NCBI RefSeq assembly: GCF_000720635.1
Contig: NZ_JOCF01000094.1
Span: 1 to 42,416, forward strand
Source: Streptomyces sp. NRRL WC-3742
Lineage (GTDB): Bacteria > Actinomycetota > Actinomycetes > Streptomycetales > Streptomycetaceae
DNA: 42,416 bases
Direction of reading: 5' to 3'
Shown here: one piece after another, positions 32,441-40,407 of the stretch
Layout of the letters: every line of letters begins with the position of its first letter
Numbering within the stretch: position 1 is the first letter of the stretch
Notes under the pieces: generated by a model
The model's database searches: none
What the model was told of the DNA's origin: nothing
Seen by the model: the letters and a program-made list of their open reading frames with translations, nothing else
Translations under genes and position numbers: made by a program

Positions 32441-32482
32441 GTGAGTCAACTCTATGACGGCGAGGACTCTCTAGGGACTCAC
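32441..32482. promoter_or_regulatory. GTGAGTC inverted repeat in a divergent promoter
   Basis: GTGAGTC (32441-32447) and GACTCAC (32476-32482) flank a 28-bp AT-richer stretch containing GAGGACTCTCTAGG, between the XRE-type regulator and the HATPase_c gene. It is a candidate operator. Confidence 0.5.
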
Positions 32483-32640
32483 CTGGACCCTTTGCCGCCA
32501 AAGAAGTCCTCCATGAGTCCTCTGCAAGCCCTTCATGGCGCTGGCCGCGGCGGCGACGATTACCAGCGTCACCGAACGCAAGCGTGCGATCACCGACAGC
32601 GGGATTCCGCATGCCGGGAGGTCGGCGACTCCCGTCGGCA

Positions 32641-33450
32641 TCCCAGAGACCCTGTCCGACCCCGAGCGAGTGAGGCTCCCCATGGAACCGAGATCACGAA
32701 CCGTCACGATGGGGTTCCCGGCCAACCAGGTGAGCATCGGCTCCGTCCGCCGCTGGGCGCAGCAGGCGGTGTCAGAACTCGGCTTGGATCCACTGGAGTT
32801 GGACGGTCTTGTGAATGACGTGAGGCTTGTGCTGTCCGAATTGGCCACGAATGCGGTCGTTCATGGCTGCGGGGGCGGCCAGCCGGGTGTGGTGCTGGAC
32901 GCGGCGATGGGGCTCACCGGGGACTGTGCGTTGCGGGTGTGCGTCAGTGATCCCGGGTCCGAACGGCCCGAGTTGCGGGCGGCGGACGGGGAGGCCGTCG
33001 GAGGCCGTGGGCTCGCGCTCGTCCTGGCCGTGGCGGACCGGTTCGGCGTCGACTCCCTTGCCGAGGGCGGGAAGTCGGTATGGGCCGAGTTCGACCTGCC
33101 TGGCCCGGGCCTGGCCGTGGTGACGGGCCTGCGTGTCGCCGCGCGGACGCAGCGGCGCCGGGCGGCGGTGTCGGCGCCGCCGGGCCCGGTGGCGCCGGAG
33201 CGAATATGGGCGGCACGACGGTCCGGCCGTAGAAGGCCCGGTCGCTGCCGGGCCCCGCAGCACCCGCCCGGCGAGGGCGGGTCGCGCCAGGGCACCGTGC
33301 TGCCGCTCCGACCGGTGCCGCGCCTGCCGCGCCTGCCGCGAACCGGACCGCGCCCGTCGGGGCGCAGGATCGGCCGATCCCGGTGGCCCGTTGACGAATT
33401 GGGCCTCCGGTGCACGGCCCGGCCTTCCCCCCTTGAGACCGGGCCCCCGC
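32641..33450. repeat. copy 2 of a diverged segmental duplication
   Basis: Colinear with 20045-20890 from about 50 bp before the HATPase_c ATG to the TTGAGACCGGGCCC near 33433. Both copies stand downstream of a divergent XRE-type regulator and upstream of a metabolic cassette. Confidence 0.75.
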
Positions 33451-33521
33451 CCGGACAAAGGTCCCCGGCGCGTTGCTCCCCGGCCGCGGCGACCACCGTC
33501 CCAGACCGGGCCCTCTGGTAG
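32682..33521 (+). CDS. HATPase_c ATP-binding protein, paralogue with extended tail
   Basis: This encodes 279 aa from the ATG at 32682 (MEPRSRTVTMGFPANQ). It has the same GHKL ATPase domain as the protein at 20091: N-box LVLSELATNAVVHGC, G1 CVSDPGSE, G2 GGRGLALVLAVADRFG. Domain similarity ends near residue 185. Here the stop codon of the paralogue (TGA after GGCGGC) is replaced by CGA, so the frame runs about 95 residues further through Arg/Pro-rich sequence that corresponds to non-coding DNA in copy 1. The real product therefore carries a probably disordered, non-native tail. It lies about 60 bp before the nucleotide operon. Confidence 0.8.
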   Translation: MEPRSRTVTMGFPANQVSIGSVRRWAQQAVSELGLDPLELDGLVNDVRLVLSELATNAVVHGCGGGQPGVVLDAAMGLTGDCALRVCVSDPGSERPELRAADGEAVGGRGLALVLAVADRFGVDSLAEGGKSVWAEFDLPGPGLAVVTGLRVAARTQRRRAAVSAPPGPVAPERIWAARRSGRRRPGRCRAPQHPPGEGGSRQGTVLPLRPVPRLPRLPRTGPRPSGRRIGRSRWPVDELGLRCTARPSPLETGPPPGQRSPARCSPAAATTVPDRALW

Positions 33522-33583
33522 GTGCCGAGCTCCATCGGCTCCTTCCTTTCTTCCACAGCTACTCCAGAGAAGCGGAGTTCAGT

Positions 33584-34603
33584 GTGATCGCCCCCGCCGT
33601 TTTCCCTTCCTTCCAGCGCGCCTACGCCGCCGTACTGAAGCACGTCACCCAGAACCATGAGTTCGTCAACTCGGCTCGTGGCAACGACAGTCGGGAGATC
33701 ATCGGCGCGAGCTTCCGGCTCACCGACCCCCGCCGGCGCGCCCTGTACCTGACGAGCCGGCCGGTCAACCCCGTGTACCACCACGCGGAAGCGCTCTGGT
33801 ACCTGGGCGGCATGCGCAACCTCGACCTGATCGGGCACTACGCCAACCGCCGCCGGGCCGACTCGCGCAACGGCACGACGATCGAGGGCTCGTCCTACGG
33901 GGCGCGGATCTTCGCCCCCCGGCTGGGCGGGATGCCTTCGGCGTTCGAGCAGGCGCTGGCGCTGCTGCGCGCCGAGAAGGACAGCAAGCGGGCCTACATG
34001 CCGGCCTTCGAGACCCGGGACCTCGACGAGATCGGCCACCCCGACCTGCCGTGCCTGGCCGGCCTCCACCTGCTGGCCCGCGACGGCCACCTACACATGG
34101 TCACCTACATGCGGGCCAACGACGCCAATCGCGGCATGGTCTGCGACGTCTACTCCTTCACCCTGATCCAGGAGTTCGCCGCCGCGCTGCTCGGGCTGCG
34201 CCTGGGCTCCTACACCCACCACGTGGGCTCGATGCACGTCGGCCTCCAGGACCTGGAGCGCGCGGGCAAGGTGCTGGAGGAGGCCGAGTTCGTGAGCCCC
34301 GACGCACCGCCGCGCTTCATCGCCCCGGTGATGCCCGCCACCAGCACGTTGAAGCACATCCGCACGGTACTGGAGCACGAGGCGCTGCTGCGCACCAACC
34401 AGGTTCAGTACACCCCGAGGGACGTCGCCGAGCTGGACCTGCCCCGGTACTGGCAGCGCGTGCTGCTGCTGTTCGAGGCGCACAGGCAGATCGTCCACTG
34501 CCCGGCGGACGACGTCGATCCGCAGCTGCTCGACGCGCTGGAGCCCGGCGCCCGCTGGCAGTTCGAGCGGCGCTGGCCGGCTCGGGTCGGGGCCGCCGGG
34601 TGA
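33584..34603 (+). CDS. thymidylate synthase-like (d)CMP hydroxymethylase
   Basis: This encodes 339 aa from the GTG at 33584. Thymidylate synthase landmarks are HHAEALWYLGGMRNL (Glu69), GTTIEGSSYGARI, the nucleophile in HPDLPCLAGLHLL (Cys157), the phosphate-site YMRANDANRG (Arg177, Asp180) and VGSMHVGLQD near residue 220. The residue that is Asn in dUMP-specific synthases (PFNIASY) is Asp188 here (VCDVYSF). That Asp is the hallmark of cytidylate-using enzymes such as T4 dCMP hydroxymethylase and the mildiomycin and bacimethrin CMP hydroxymethylases (MilA, BcmA). It probably makes 5-hydroxymethyl-(d)CMP from (d)CMP and methylene-tetrahydrofolate. It heads an eight-gene overlapping operon. Confidence 0.87.
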   Translation: MIAPAVFPSFQRAYAAVLKHVTQNHEFVNSARGNDSREIIGASFRLTDPRRRALYLTSRPVNPVYHHAEALWYLGGMRNLDLIGHYANRRRADSRNGTTIEGSSYGARIFAPRLGGMPSAFEQALALLRAEKDSKRAYMPAFETRDLDEIGHPDLPCLAGLHLLARDGHLHMVTYMRANDANRGMVCDVYSFTLIQEFAAALLGLRLGSYTHHVGSMHVGLQDLERAGKVLEEAEFVSPDAPPRFIAPVMPATSTLKHIRTVLEHEALLRTNQVQYTPRDVAELDLPRYWQRVLLLFEAHRQIVHCPADDVDPQLLDALEPGARWQFERRWPARVGAAG

Positions 34604-35121
34604 GGGGCAACGCGCTGAGCGGCGTCGACTGGTCCCGCTGGAGCGTGGTGCTCCTCAAGCCGGACTGCCTGCGCCGGGGCCTGACCGATCAGGTACTGGC
34701 CCGGCTGGAGCGCGCCGCGCGGATCGTCCACCAGCGACAGGTCGTCGTGCAGGACTGGCAGATCCACGTCCACTACTGGGACCTGCTGGTCGGCCAGGAC
34801 CTCTTCGAGGTGGACGTTCCCGTCTGCCTGCGCAGCACCTACGTGGGCAAGCCAGTCGTCGTGGCGCTCGCCCACGGCGCACCGGGAACCCCCCAGCGGC
34901 TGCGCGCACTGCTGGGGCACTTCGACCCGACGCAGGCCGAGGCGGGCACGATCCGCGCCGACCTCGGCGACGACAGCCTCACCGCCGCCAGGGCGCAGCA
35001 GCGCCTGGTGGAGAACCTGGTCCATACCTCTGACCACGCCCGCGCCGCCCGCAGGGACTTCGGGACCTGGTTCGGTGCCGGCCGGCACCGGTTACTGGAG
35101 ATCAAGGAGGAACACCGATGA
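34600..35121 (+). CDS. nucleoside-diphosphate-kinase-like protein
   Basis: This encodes 173 aa from the GTG at 34600, overlapping the previous stop by 4 bp. It matches NDP kinase at VVLLKPDCLRRGL (Lys20, substrate phosphate contact), TIRADLGDDSL and NLVHTSDHARAARRDF with catalytic His142 (consensus NxxHGSD). The middle (residues 45-95) replaces the usual Kpn-loop region with a different sequence, and family members are normally about 135-150 aa. It likely phosphorylates the modified nucleoside diphosphate made in this operon. It is too divergent to be the housekeeping enzyme. Confidence 0.85.
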   Translation: MRGNALSGVDWSRWSVVLLKPDCLRRGLTDQVLARLERAARIVHQRQVVVQDWQIHVHYWDLLVGQDLFEVDVPVCLRSTYVGKPVVVALAHGAPGTPQRLRALLGHFDPTQAEAGTIRADLGDDSLTAARAQQRLVENLVHTSDHARAARRDFGTWFGAGRHRLLEIKEEHR

Positions 35122-36293
35122 CGACCACCACCCCCGGGGCCCGGCGGCCGCTGCCCCTGCTGACCCCCGAGCAGACCGCGGGGCTCAAGCCGGAGCTGGC
35201 CGAGGTCATCGAATACCGCAAGTCGGGCCTGAGCCTGAACCACATCGTCGGGTGCCCGCTGGACTGCGGGTACTGCGTGCGGCACCTGTTCGGCAACTTC
35301 GAGCTCAAGACGCCCCGGGCGCTGATGAGTGACGAAGCGGCGGTGGAACTGCTGACCGGTCACCGGTACTTCCGCCCGCACCGCACGCCGATCCAGATCT
35401 TCAACCGGGCGACGGACCCGATGCTGGCGGTCGTCAAGCCGCACACCTTCAACACGCTGCGGCTGCTCGACGAACAGGGCCTCACCAACCACGTCCTGGT
35501 CATCACCCGGTGGCGTGTCACGCCGCAGGACTGCGCGGTGCTGAACAGCTTCCGCAACCTGCGGCTGACGATGCTGGTCACGCACTCCGGCATCGACCAC
35601 CCGGGTATCGAGCCGGTGGACTCGAACATCGCCGCCGCCAGCCTCCGGACCCTCCACCAGCACGCCGAGCGCTACCGCACCGTGCTGTACTGGCGCCCGA
35701 TCGTCCCCGGCCTCAACGACTCCGACACCCACATCCAGCGTGCCCTGGAGCTGTCGAGGCACGCCGACGCGACGGTGTTCACCGGCCTCTTCTTCCGCGA
35801 GGAGATCGCCGGGTACTACGCCGACCACGGGCTTCCGCTGCCGTACTCGGACACCGCCCGGCGCAAGATCATGCCGGAGGAGTCCGAGCGGCGCATCCTC
35901 GACGCCTTCCGCCGCCCCGACGACCGGGGCGAGCCGTACGGGCCGCTGTTCCGCAAGACCAGCTGCGGCGTCGCGTACGCCCACAAGGTGCCCGACTACA
36001 ACGGGCACTACGGCATCCGCGAGCTGTGCGACATCTGCCCGGTCGCGCAGCTGGGTCTGTGCCGCGACGCCTGGCAGGCCCCCACGCTGGAGGAGGCGAC
36101 CGAGCAGGCCCGTGCTCTCGGGGCGGTCGGGGACGTTGAGGTGGACGAACGCGCCATCATCGTCCAGGGCTTGAACGAGCCGCCGCGCTACTTCCTCCAG
36201 CACGGCTTCGGCTACCAGGTCCACGACCGTGACAAGCCGCACCGCCACCGCCGCCACGGCCGGGCCGAGATCGGCTGGGCCGACAACACGTAG
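35118..36293 (+). CDS. radical SAM protein, spore-photoproduct-lyase-like
   Basis: This encodes 391 aa from the ATG at 35118 (ATGA overlap). The radical SAM cluster motif is VGCPLDCGYCVRHLFGN (Cys46, Cys50, Cys53; C-x3-C-x2-C). IQIFNRATDPM and VLVITRWRVTPQD follow the pattern of the spore photoproduct lyase / DNA repair-type branch. A second set of cysteines at 283, 304, 307 and 315 (TSCGVAYA, LCDICPVAQLGLC) could hold an auxiliary iron-sulfur cluster. Together with a hydroxymethylcytidylate-type enzyme, a radical step on a pyrimidine nucleotide or nucleoside is plausible. The exact reaction cannot be read. Confidence 0.88.
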   Translation: MTTTTPGARRPLPLLTPEQTAGLKPELAEVIEYRKSGLSLNHIVGCPLDCGYCVRHLFGNFELKTPRALMSDEAAVELLTGHRYFRPHRTPIQIFNRATDPMLAVVKPHTFNTLRLLDEQGLTNHVLVITRWRVTPQDCAVLNSFRNLRLTMLVTHSGIDHPGIEPVDSNIAAASLRTLHQHAERYRTVLYWRPIVPGLNDSDTHIQRALELSRHADATVFTGLFFREEIAGYYADHGLPLPYSDTARRKIMPEESERRILDAFRRPDDRGEPYGPLFRKTSCGVAYAHKVPDYNGHYGIRELCDICPVAQLGLCRDAWQAPTLEEATEQARALGAVGDVEVDERAIIVQGLNEPPRYFLQHGFGYQVHDRDKPHRHRRHGRAEIGWADNT

Positions 36294-36301
36294 GAGCACC
36301 C

Positions 36302-36913
36302 ATGGACTTCGGCACCTGGCCCCGCATCTTCGTCGTGGACGTGGAGGGCAACGGCGCCCAGCCGCCGGACCTGGTCGAGGTCGCGGCCGTCCCCGTGGAG
36401 AACGGGGCCCTGGTGCCGTCGTCCGTCCGCTCCGTCCTGCTCCGCCCGCCCCACCCGATCACTCCGTTCGCGCGGCGGGTGCACGGAATCCGCAACCAGG
36501 ACGTCGCCGACGCGCCGACCTGGGAGGAGATCGGTCCGCGCGTGCACGCGGACCTGGAGGGCGCGTGGGTCTGCGCGCACAACGCCCACGTGGACTACGG
36601 CGTGCTGCTGCGGCACATGCCCGGCTGGAAGCCCGCCGGGGTGCTCGACACCCTGCGACTGGCCCGAGCCACCTACCCGAAGGCCGGCGGCTACAGCCTC
36701 GACGCGCTGATCGCCATGACCGGCATCGACCTGTCGGCCGTCCCCGGCCAGCGCCACCGCGCCGCCTACGACGCCTACGCCACCGCCCTGTTGCTGCTCG
36801 ACCTCGCCGGGCGCTACGACACCTGGGACGCGCTGACCGCTGCCGCGGTCCCGCCCGGGTTGCCCGGCGCCGCCCTGCCTGCGCCGAAACCGGAGGAACC
36901 GACACTGTGGTGA
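36302..36913 (+). CDS. DEDDh 3'-5' exonuclease
   Basis: This encodes 203 aa from the ATG at 36302, with TAGGAG upstream. It is a complete DnaQ-like exonuclease domain: Exo I FVVDVEGNG (Asp13, Glu15), HGIRNQDVADAPTW, Exo II VCAHNAHVDYG (Asp98) and Exo III RHRAAYDAYAT (His152, Asp157). It has no polymerase or BRCT part. In this operon it could degrade oligonucleotides or process a nucleotide intermediate. It overlaps the next gene by a few bases. Confidence 0.9.
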   Translation: MDFGTWPRIFVVDVEGNGAQPPDLVEVAAVPVENGALVPSSVRSVLLRPPHPITPFARRVHGIRNQDVADAPTWEEIGPRVHADLEGAWVCAHNAHVDYGVLLRHMPGWKPAGVLDTLRLARATYPKAGGYSLDALIAMTGIDLSAVPGQRHRAAYDAYATALLLLDLAGRYDTWDALTAAAVPPGLPGAALPAPKPEEPTLW

Positions 36914-37509
36914 AACCCGTCCGCCTCTACATCGCCGGTACGCACTCGACCGGCAAGACCACCCTGGCCCGGCGCATCGAGATGGAGCTGCGCTCCACCG
37001 GCCTCACCGTCGCCCGCACCGGGGGCTTCGCGAAGCGGGCCGCCGGGCTCGGGTTCCCGAAGATGACCCGGCACACCTTCGAGTCCACCGCCTGGATCAT
37101 CAGCTCCACCTGCGCCGCCGCGCTGGAAGCCGAACTCGGCGCCGACGTGGTGATCGTGGACCGGACCCCGTTCGACGCCCTCGCCTACTACCTGGCCGCG
37201 CTCCGGCACCGCGACGGGCGGCCCGACCCCGAGGAGCTGTCCCGCCTCACCGGCATGGCGCAGCTGGCCAGCCCCCGGCCGGCCGTGTTCCTGGCCACCG
37301 TGCTGGACCCGGCGCTGCCGCTGGCCCAGCACCCGGGCAAGGACCCCGACTGGACCGACGCCGCGTTCCGCGCGGGCGTGGACGAGCAGCTGCACCGCGC
37401 CTTGAAGGCGCACAGCGTCCCGTATGTCCCGGTGCCCAACGACGGCCACGCGGAGACCGTCGAGATGGCCGTCGAGGCGATCACCGTCGCCTGGGAGGCG
37501 AAGGCGTGA
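36907..37509 (+). CDS. P-loop kinase (AAA_28 / nucleotide-kinase-like)
   Basis: This encodes 200 aa from the GTG at 36907, with GGAGG 9 nt upstream; GTG 36910 is equally possible. Walker A is IAGTHSTGKTTLARR (residues 9-23). VVIVDRTPFDALAYYLAAL is the Walker-B/D-R-x-x-x-D pattern of NadR/Ttd14-type and dNMP-like kinases. The closing helix ends EAITVAWEAKA. It may phosphorylate the nucleoside or nucleotide product of the pathway. It is coupled to neighbours at both ends. Confidence 0.85.
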   Translation: MVKPVRLYIAGTHSTGKTTLARRIEMELRSTGLTVARTGGFAKRAAGLGFPKMTRHTFESTAWIISSTCAAALEAELGADVVIVDRTPFDALAYYLAALRHRDGRPDPEELSRLTGMAQLASPRPAVFLATVLDPALPLAQHPGKDPDWTDAAFRAGVDEQLHRALKAHSVPYVPVPNDGHAETVEMAVEAITVAWEAKA

Positions 37510-38246
37510 GCGAGACCATCACCATCGCGGGCAAGCCGGTCCCCCGCCTGGGCCTGGGCACCATGCGCCTGACCGGCCCCGGCACCTGGGGTGACCCCGC
37601 CGATCCGGCGCAGGCCGTCGCCCTGCTGCGCACCGCTGTGCACGATCTGGGCGTCCTGCACATCGACACCGCCGATGCCTACGGCCCGCACACCGTCGAG
37701 GAGGTGGTCCGCCGCGCGCTGCACCCCTATCCGGCGCAGCTGCTGGTGGCCACGAAGGTCGGCATGGTGCGGCCCGCCCCGAACGTGTGGAAGCCGCTCG
37801 GGCGCCCCGCGTACCTGCGCGCCGCCGCCGAGGCGTCCCTGCGCCGCCTGGGCGCCGAGCGGATCGACCTGTGCTACCTGCACCGAGTGGACCCCGCGGT
37901 GCCGCTTGCCGAGCAGGTCGGCGAACTGGAGGACATGCGGTCCGAGGGCAAGATCGGCGCCATCGGCCTGTCGAAGGTGACGGTCGAGCAGATCGAGGAG
38001 GCCGCCGCGGTGGTGCCCGTCGCCGCGGTTCAGAACGTCCTCAACGTCACCGAGCCGGACGACCCGGCGGTGGATCACTGCCGGACCCGCGGCATCCCGT
38101 ACGTGCCGTACCGGCCGCTGAACGCCGGCAAGCTCGACCCGGACAAGGCGCTGCGGTGGCTGCTGGACCTCGGGCCGCACGTGGCGCCGATCCCCGGAAC
38201 CGCCGACCCGGAGCACCTGCTCGCCCTGTTCTCGTCGGCGAGCTGA
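37506..38246 (+). CDS. aldo/keto reductase
   Basis: This encodes 246 aa from the GTG at 37506 (GTGA overlap). All four catalytic residues are visible: Asp54 and Tyr59 in HIDTADAYGPH, Lys84 in VATKVGM and His126 in CYLHRVDP. The nucleotide-binding end is IPGTADPEHLLA, typical for NADPH. It is shorter than common AKRs (about 280-330 aa), with a compact C-terminus. It would reduce an aldehyde or ketone, for example a formyl group or a sugar-derived carbonyl in the operon's pathway. Confidence 0.92.
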   Translation: MSETITIAGKPVPRLGLGTMRLTGPGTWGDPADPAQAVALLRTAVHDLGVLHIDTADAYGPHTVEEVVRRALHPYPAQLLVATKVGMVRPAPNVWKPLGRPAYLRAAAEASLRRLGAERIDLCYLHRVDPAVPLAEQVGELEDMRSEGKIGAIGLSKVTVEQIEEAAAVVPVAAVQNVLNVTEPDDPAVDHCRTRGIPYVPYRPLNAGKLDPDKALRWLLDLGPHVAPIPGTADPEHLLALFSSAS

Positions 38247-38250
38247 CCCG

Positions 38251-38766
38251 GTGGCGAAGACCTGGATGCCCCGGGAGGAGTTCGTCCGGACGCTGCCCCG
38301 GGCTCTGCACAGCGCCAGCGTGCTGCTCTTCGACCCGGAGGGGCGGCTGCTGCTCCTGCACGACTCCTCCAGCGAGGGCCGGGCCGCCAAGGGCTGGCCG
38401 CAGCGCTGGTGGGCGCCGGGCGGGCTCCTGCGCGAGGGCGAGGCCCCGGCGAAGGGTGCGTGGCGGGAGGCGCTGGAGGAGACCGGCCTGCACCTGGCCG
38501 AGCCGCTGGTCCCGGTCGGCGTGGACTTCGTCCCGCCTGCCGAGGGCTGGCCGCCGGTCAGCAGCTACTTCTTCTCCACCGGGCCGCTCACCTGGGAGCA
38601 GGTCGACTCGATCGCCCTCTCCGACGAGCACGACGACCACCAGTTCCATCAACTATCCGACTGGGAGGGCCAGGTGTCGCCCACGATGCACGGCCGGCTG
38701 ACCGCGCTGGTCGCCGCCTTCGCGCACGAGCAGCAGATCGTCCTGCACTGCGGCAGGCCGATGTGA
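38251..38766 (+). CDS. NUDIX hydrolase 1
   Basis: This encodes 171 aa from the GTG at 38251, four bases after the AKR stop. The NUDIX box is complete at residues 58-80: GLLREGEAPAKG followed by AWREALEETGL (G-x5-E-x7-REUxEExGU). The stretch WPQRWWAPGG before it resembles (d)NTP or sugar-nucleotide pyrophosphohydrolases. It may remove a modified nucleoside triphosphate or trim an intermediate. Its ATG-TGA end overlaps the next GTG. Confidence 0.9.
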   Translation: MAKTWMPREEFVRTLPRALHSASVLLFDPEGRLLLLHDSSSEGRAAKGWPQRWWAPGGLLREGEAPAKGAWREALEETGLHLAEPLVPVGVDFVPPAEGWPPVSSYFFSTGPLTWEQVDSIALSDEHDDHQFHQLSDWEGQVSPTMHGRLTALVAAFAHEQQIVLHCGRPM

Positions 38767-39302
38767 TCTGGCGGCAGCACGGCCGCGAGACGGTGTTCGC
38801 CGCGTCCCGTATGGCCGTCCACCGCGACCGGGTGACCCGGCCGGACGGGCAGCCGGACGAGGTATGGGTGACCGAGCTGCCGGACGGCGCGCTGATCGTT
38901 CCGGTGGGCGAGAACGGCCGGATCGGCATGGTCCGCTCGGTCACCTACGTCCACGGCGAGGTCGTCACCCCGCCGGGAGGCACCGTCGAGCCCGGCGAGG
39001 ACCCGTTGGCCGCCGGGCGTCGGGAGCTGCGCGAGGAGGCCGGGCTGACCGCCCGCACCTGGACGCCGCTGGGCAGCGTCGCCCTGCTGACCCGTCACAC
39101 CTCCCGCTTGCACGTCTTCCTGGCGACCGGCCTGACGTACGGGCAGCAGGAGCTGACCGGCTCGGAGGCCGGGATGACCTTGGAGTGGTGGAACCTGGCG
39201 GAGGCGGTTGAGGCCGCGTACGGCGGCCGGCTCACTCTGGCGGCGGGCGCGTCGCTGGGCATCCTGATGGCCGCCCGCCACCTGGAGAACCCCACGAGCT
39301 AG
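38763..39302 (+). CDS. NUDIX hydrolase 2 (ADP-ribose-pyrophosphatase-like)
   Basis: This encodes 179 aa from the GTG at 38763 (GTGA overlap). The NUDIX box is GGTVEPGEDPLAAGR followed by RELREEAGL. The preceding region (VTELPDGALIVPVGENGRIG, VRSVTYVHGEVVTPPGG) and following TWTPLGSVALLTRHTSRLHV match ADP-ribose/sugar-nucleotide NUDIX enzymes. Two different NUDIX enzymes side by side in one operon point to control of more than one nucleotide species. Confidence 0.9.
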   Translation: MIWRQHGRETVFAASRMAVHRDRVTRPDGQPDEVWVTELPDGALIVPVGENGRIGMVRSVTYVHGEVVTPPGGTVEPGEDPLAAGRRELREEAGLTARTWTPLGSVALLTRHTSRLHVFLATGLTYGQQELTGSEAGMTLEWWNLAEAVEAAYGGRLTLAAGASLGILMAARHLENPTS

Positions 39303-39316
39303 GAAGGCGAGGCAAC

Positions 39317-40315
39317 GTGTGCACGGCGTTCGTCAGCATCGCGCCGGACTCGGCGGCGCCGGTGCTCCTGCTCTCCGTCCGGGACGAATATACCGACCGC
39401 AGATGGCTACCGCCCGGCCTCCACTGGCCGGAGCAGCCCGATGTCGTCGGCGGCCTGGACCTGGGCGGCGGCGGTGCCTGGCTTGCCGTCGCCACCGGGG
39501 CCGGTGCCGAGCCGGTGGCGGCCTGCCTGCTCAACGGGTTCGGCCGAACCGCTTCCCCGCGGCAACGACTCTCCCGGGGTGGGCTGCCCCTCATCGCCGT
39601 CGGCGGCCGGCCGGTCAACAGCCTCCGGCTGGAGTGCTACGACCCGTTCCACCTGATCGTCGCCAGGCCCTCCGGGGTGCGGGTGACGAGCTGGACCGGC
39701 AACAGCCTCGAAGACCACGAACTGCCCGCCGGTCTGAGCGTCGTCCTCAACGACGGCGTGGACGGCCGGGCGGGTGCCCAGCCCTGCCCGCACCACATCC
39801 GCGCGACGATGGCCGCCCGGGCAACACACTTCCGGGCACGGCTGCGAGCGGTTGAGCGCCCTGAGCCACTCGGCGGACGGCCGGACGACGCGTGGGGCCA
39901 GTGGCTGCCGATTGCGTGCGGCGACGGTCTCCCGGTTGACGATCCGGCAGCGCTGATACGTCGTCTGGAGTCGTCGAGCGGCCGGGCCTGGGGGGCGGTG
40001 TCGCTCTCCCTGCTCGCCCTCGCTCATCAGCAGGTACGGTACGACTTCGGCGCCGTCTCCGACTCCGACTCCGGACTCTCGCCCCGGGTCGTTCTGGAGC
40101 CGAGGCCCGTGCGGCGCTGGACCGCTCCTTGCACCGCAGTCAACCGCCACGACGACCAGCACCCACCCGGGCAGCACCTCCTGCAGCAGGATCGATGTGC
40201 AGGCTCTTCGCAGGGGCGGCTGTCCGCACCACCCGCCTGCACGGAGAGCGATCCGGTGACAGGGCGATCACGAATCAGCGAACGTCGATCCCGCCGGAAC
40301 GGGCCGGGGCTTTGA
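39317..40315 (+). CDS. TANGO2/NRDE-family protein
   Basis: This is up to 332 aa from the GTG at 39317, with AGGAAGGCGAGG upstream. The NRDE domain shows as MCTAFVSIAPDS (Cys2), LLSVRDEYTDRRW (the name-giving NRDE reads VRDE), GGLDLGGGGAWLAV, and LLNGFGRTAS. TANGO2-type proteins have a putative N-terminal nucleophile Cys and poorly known roles in metabolism or haem handling. The domain ends near residue 250; the last ~80 residues are low-complexity and may reflect a lost stop or frameshift. It is 14 bp downstream of NUDIX 2 and so probably in the same transcript. Confidence 0.78.
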   Translation: MCTAFVSIAPDSAAPVLLLSVRDEYTDRRWLPPGLHWPEQPDVVGGLDLGGGGAWLAVATGAGAEPVAACLLNGFGRTASPRQRLSRGGLPLIAVGGRPVNSLRLECYDPFHLIVARPSGVRVTSWTGNSLEDHELPAGLSVVLNDGVDGRAGAQPCPHHIRATMAARATHFRARLRAVERPEPLGGRPDDAWGQWLPIACGDGLPVDDPAALIRRLESSSGRAWGAVSLSLLALAHQQVRYDFGAVSDSDSGLSPRVVLEPRPVRRWTAPCTAVNRHDDQHPPGQHLLQQDRCAGSSQGRLSAPPACTESDPVTGRSRISERRSRRNGPGL

Positions 40316-40407
40316 TGTCCACCAAGCTCAGCCCCGGGGCCCCGGGCCTCAGGTCCCGGAAGCCCCCACTGCCCTGATTCCGTTCTCCCGGAAAGGTGCT
40401 GCCCCCT

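Noticed and set aside
39317..40315. Frameshift proposed to explain the low-complexity end of the TANGO2-like protein
   Set aside because: The domain itself is intact and no conserved C-terminal sequence could be recognised in another frame, so only a note was kept in the gene entry.
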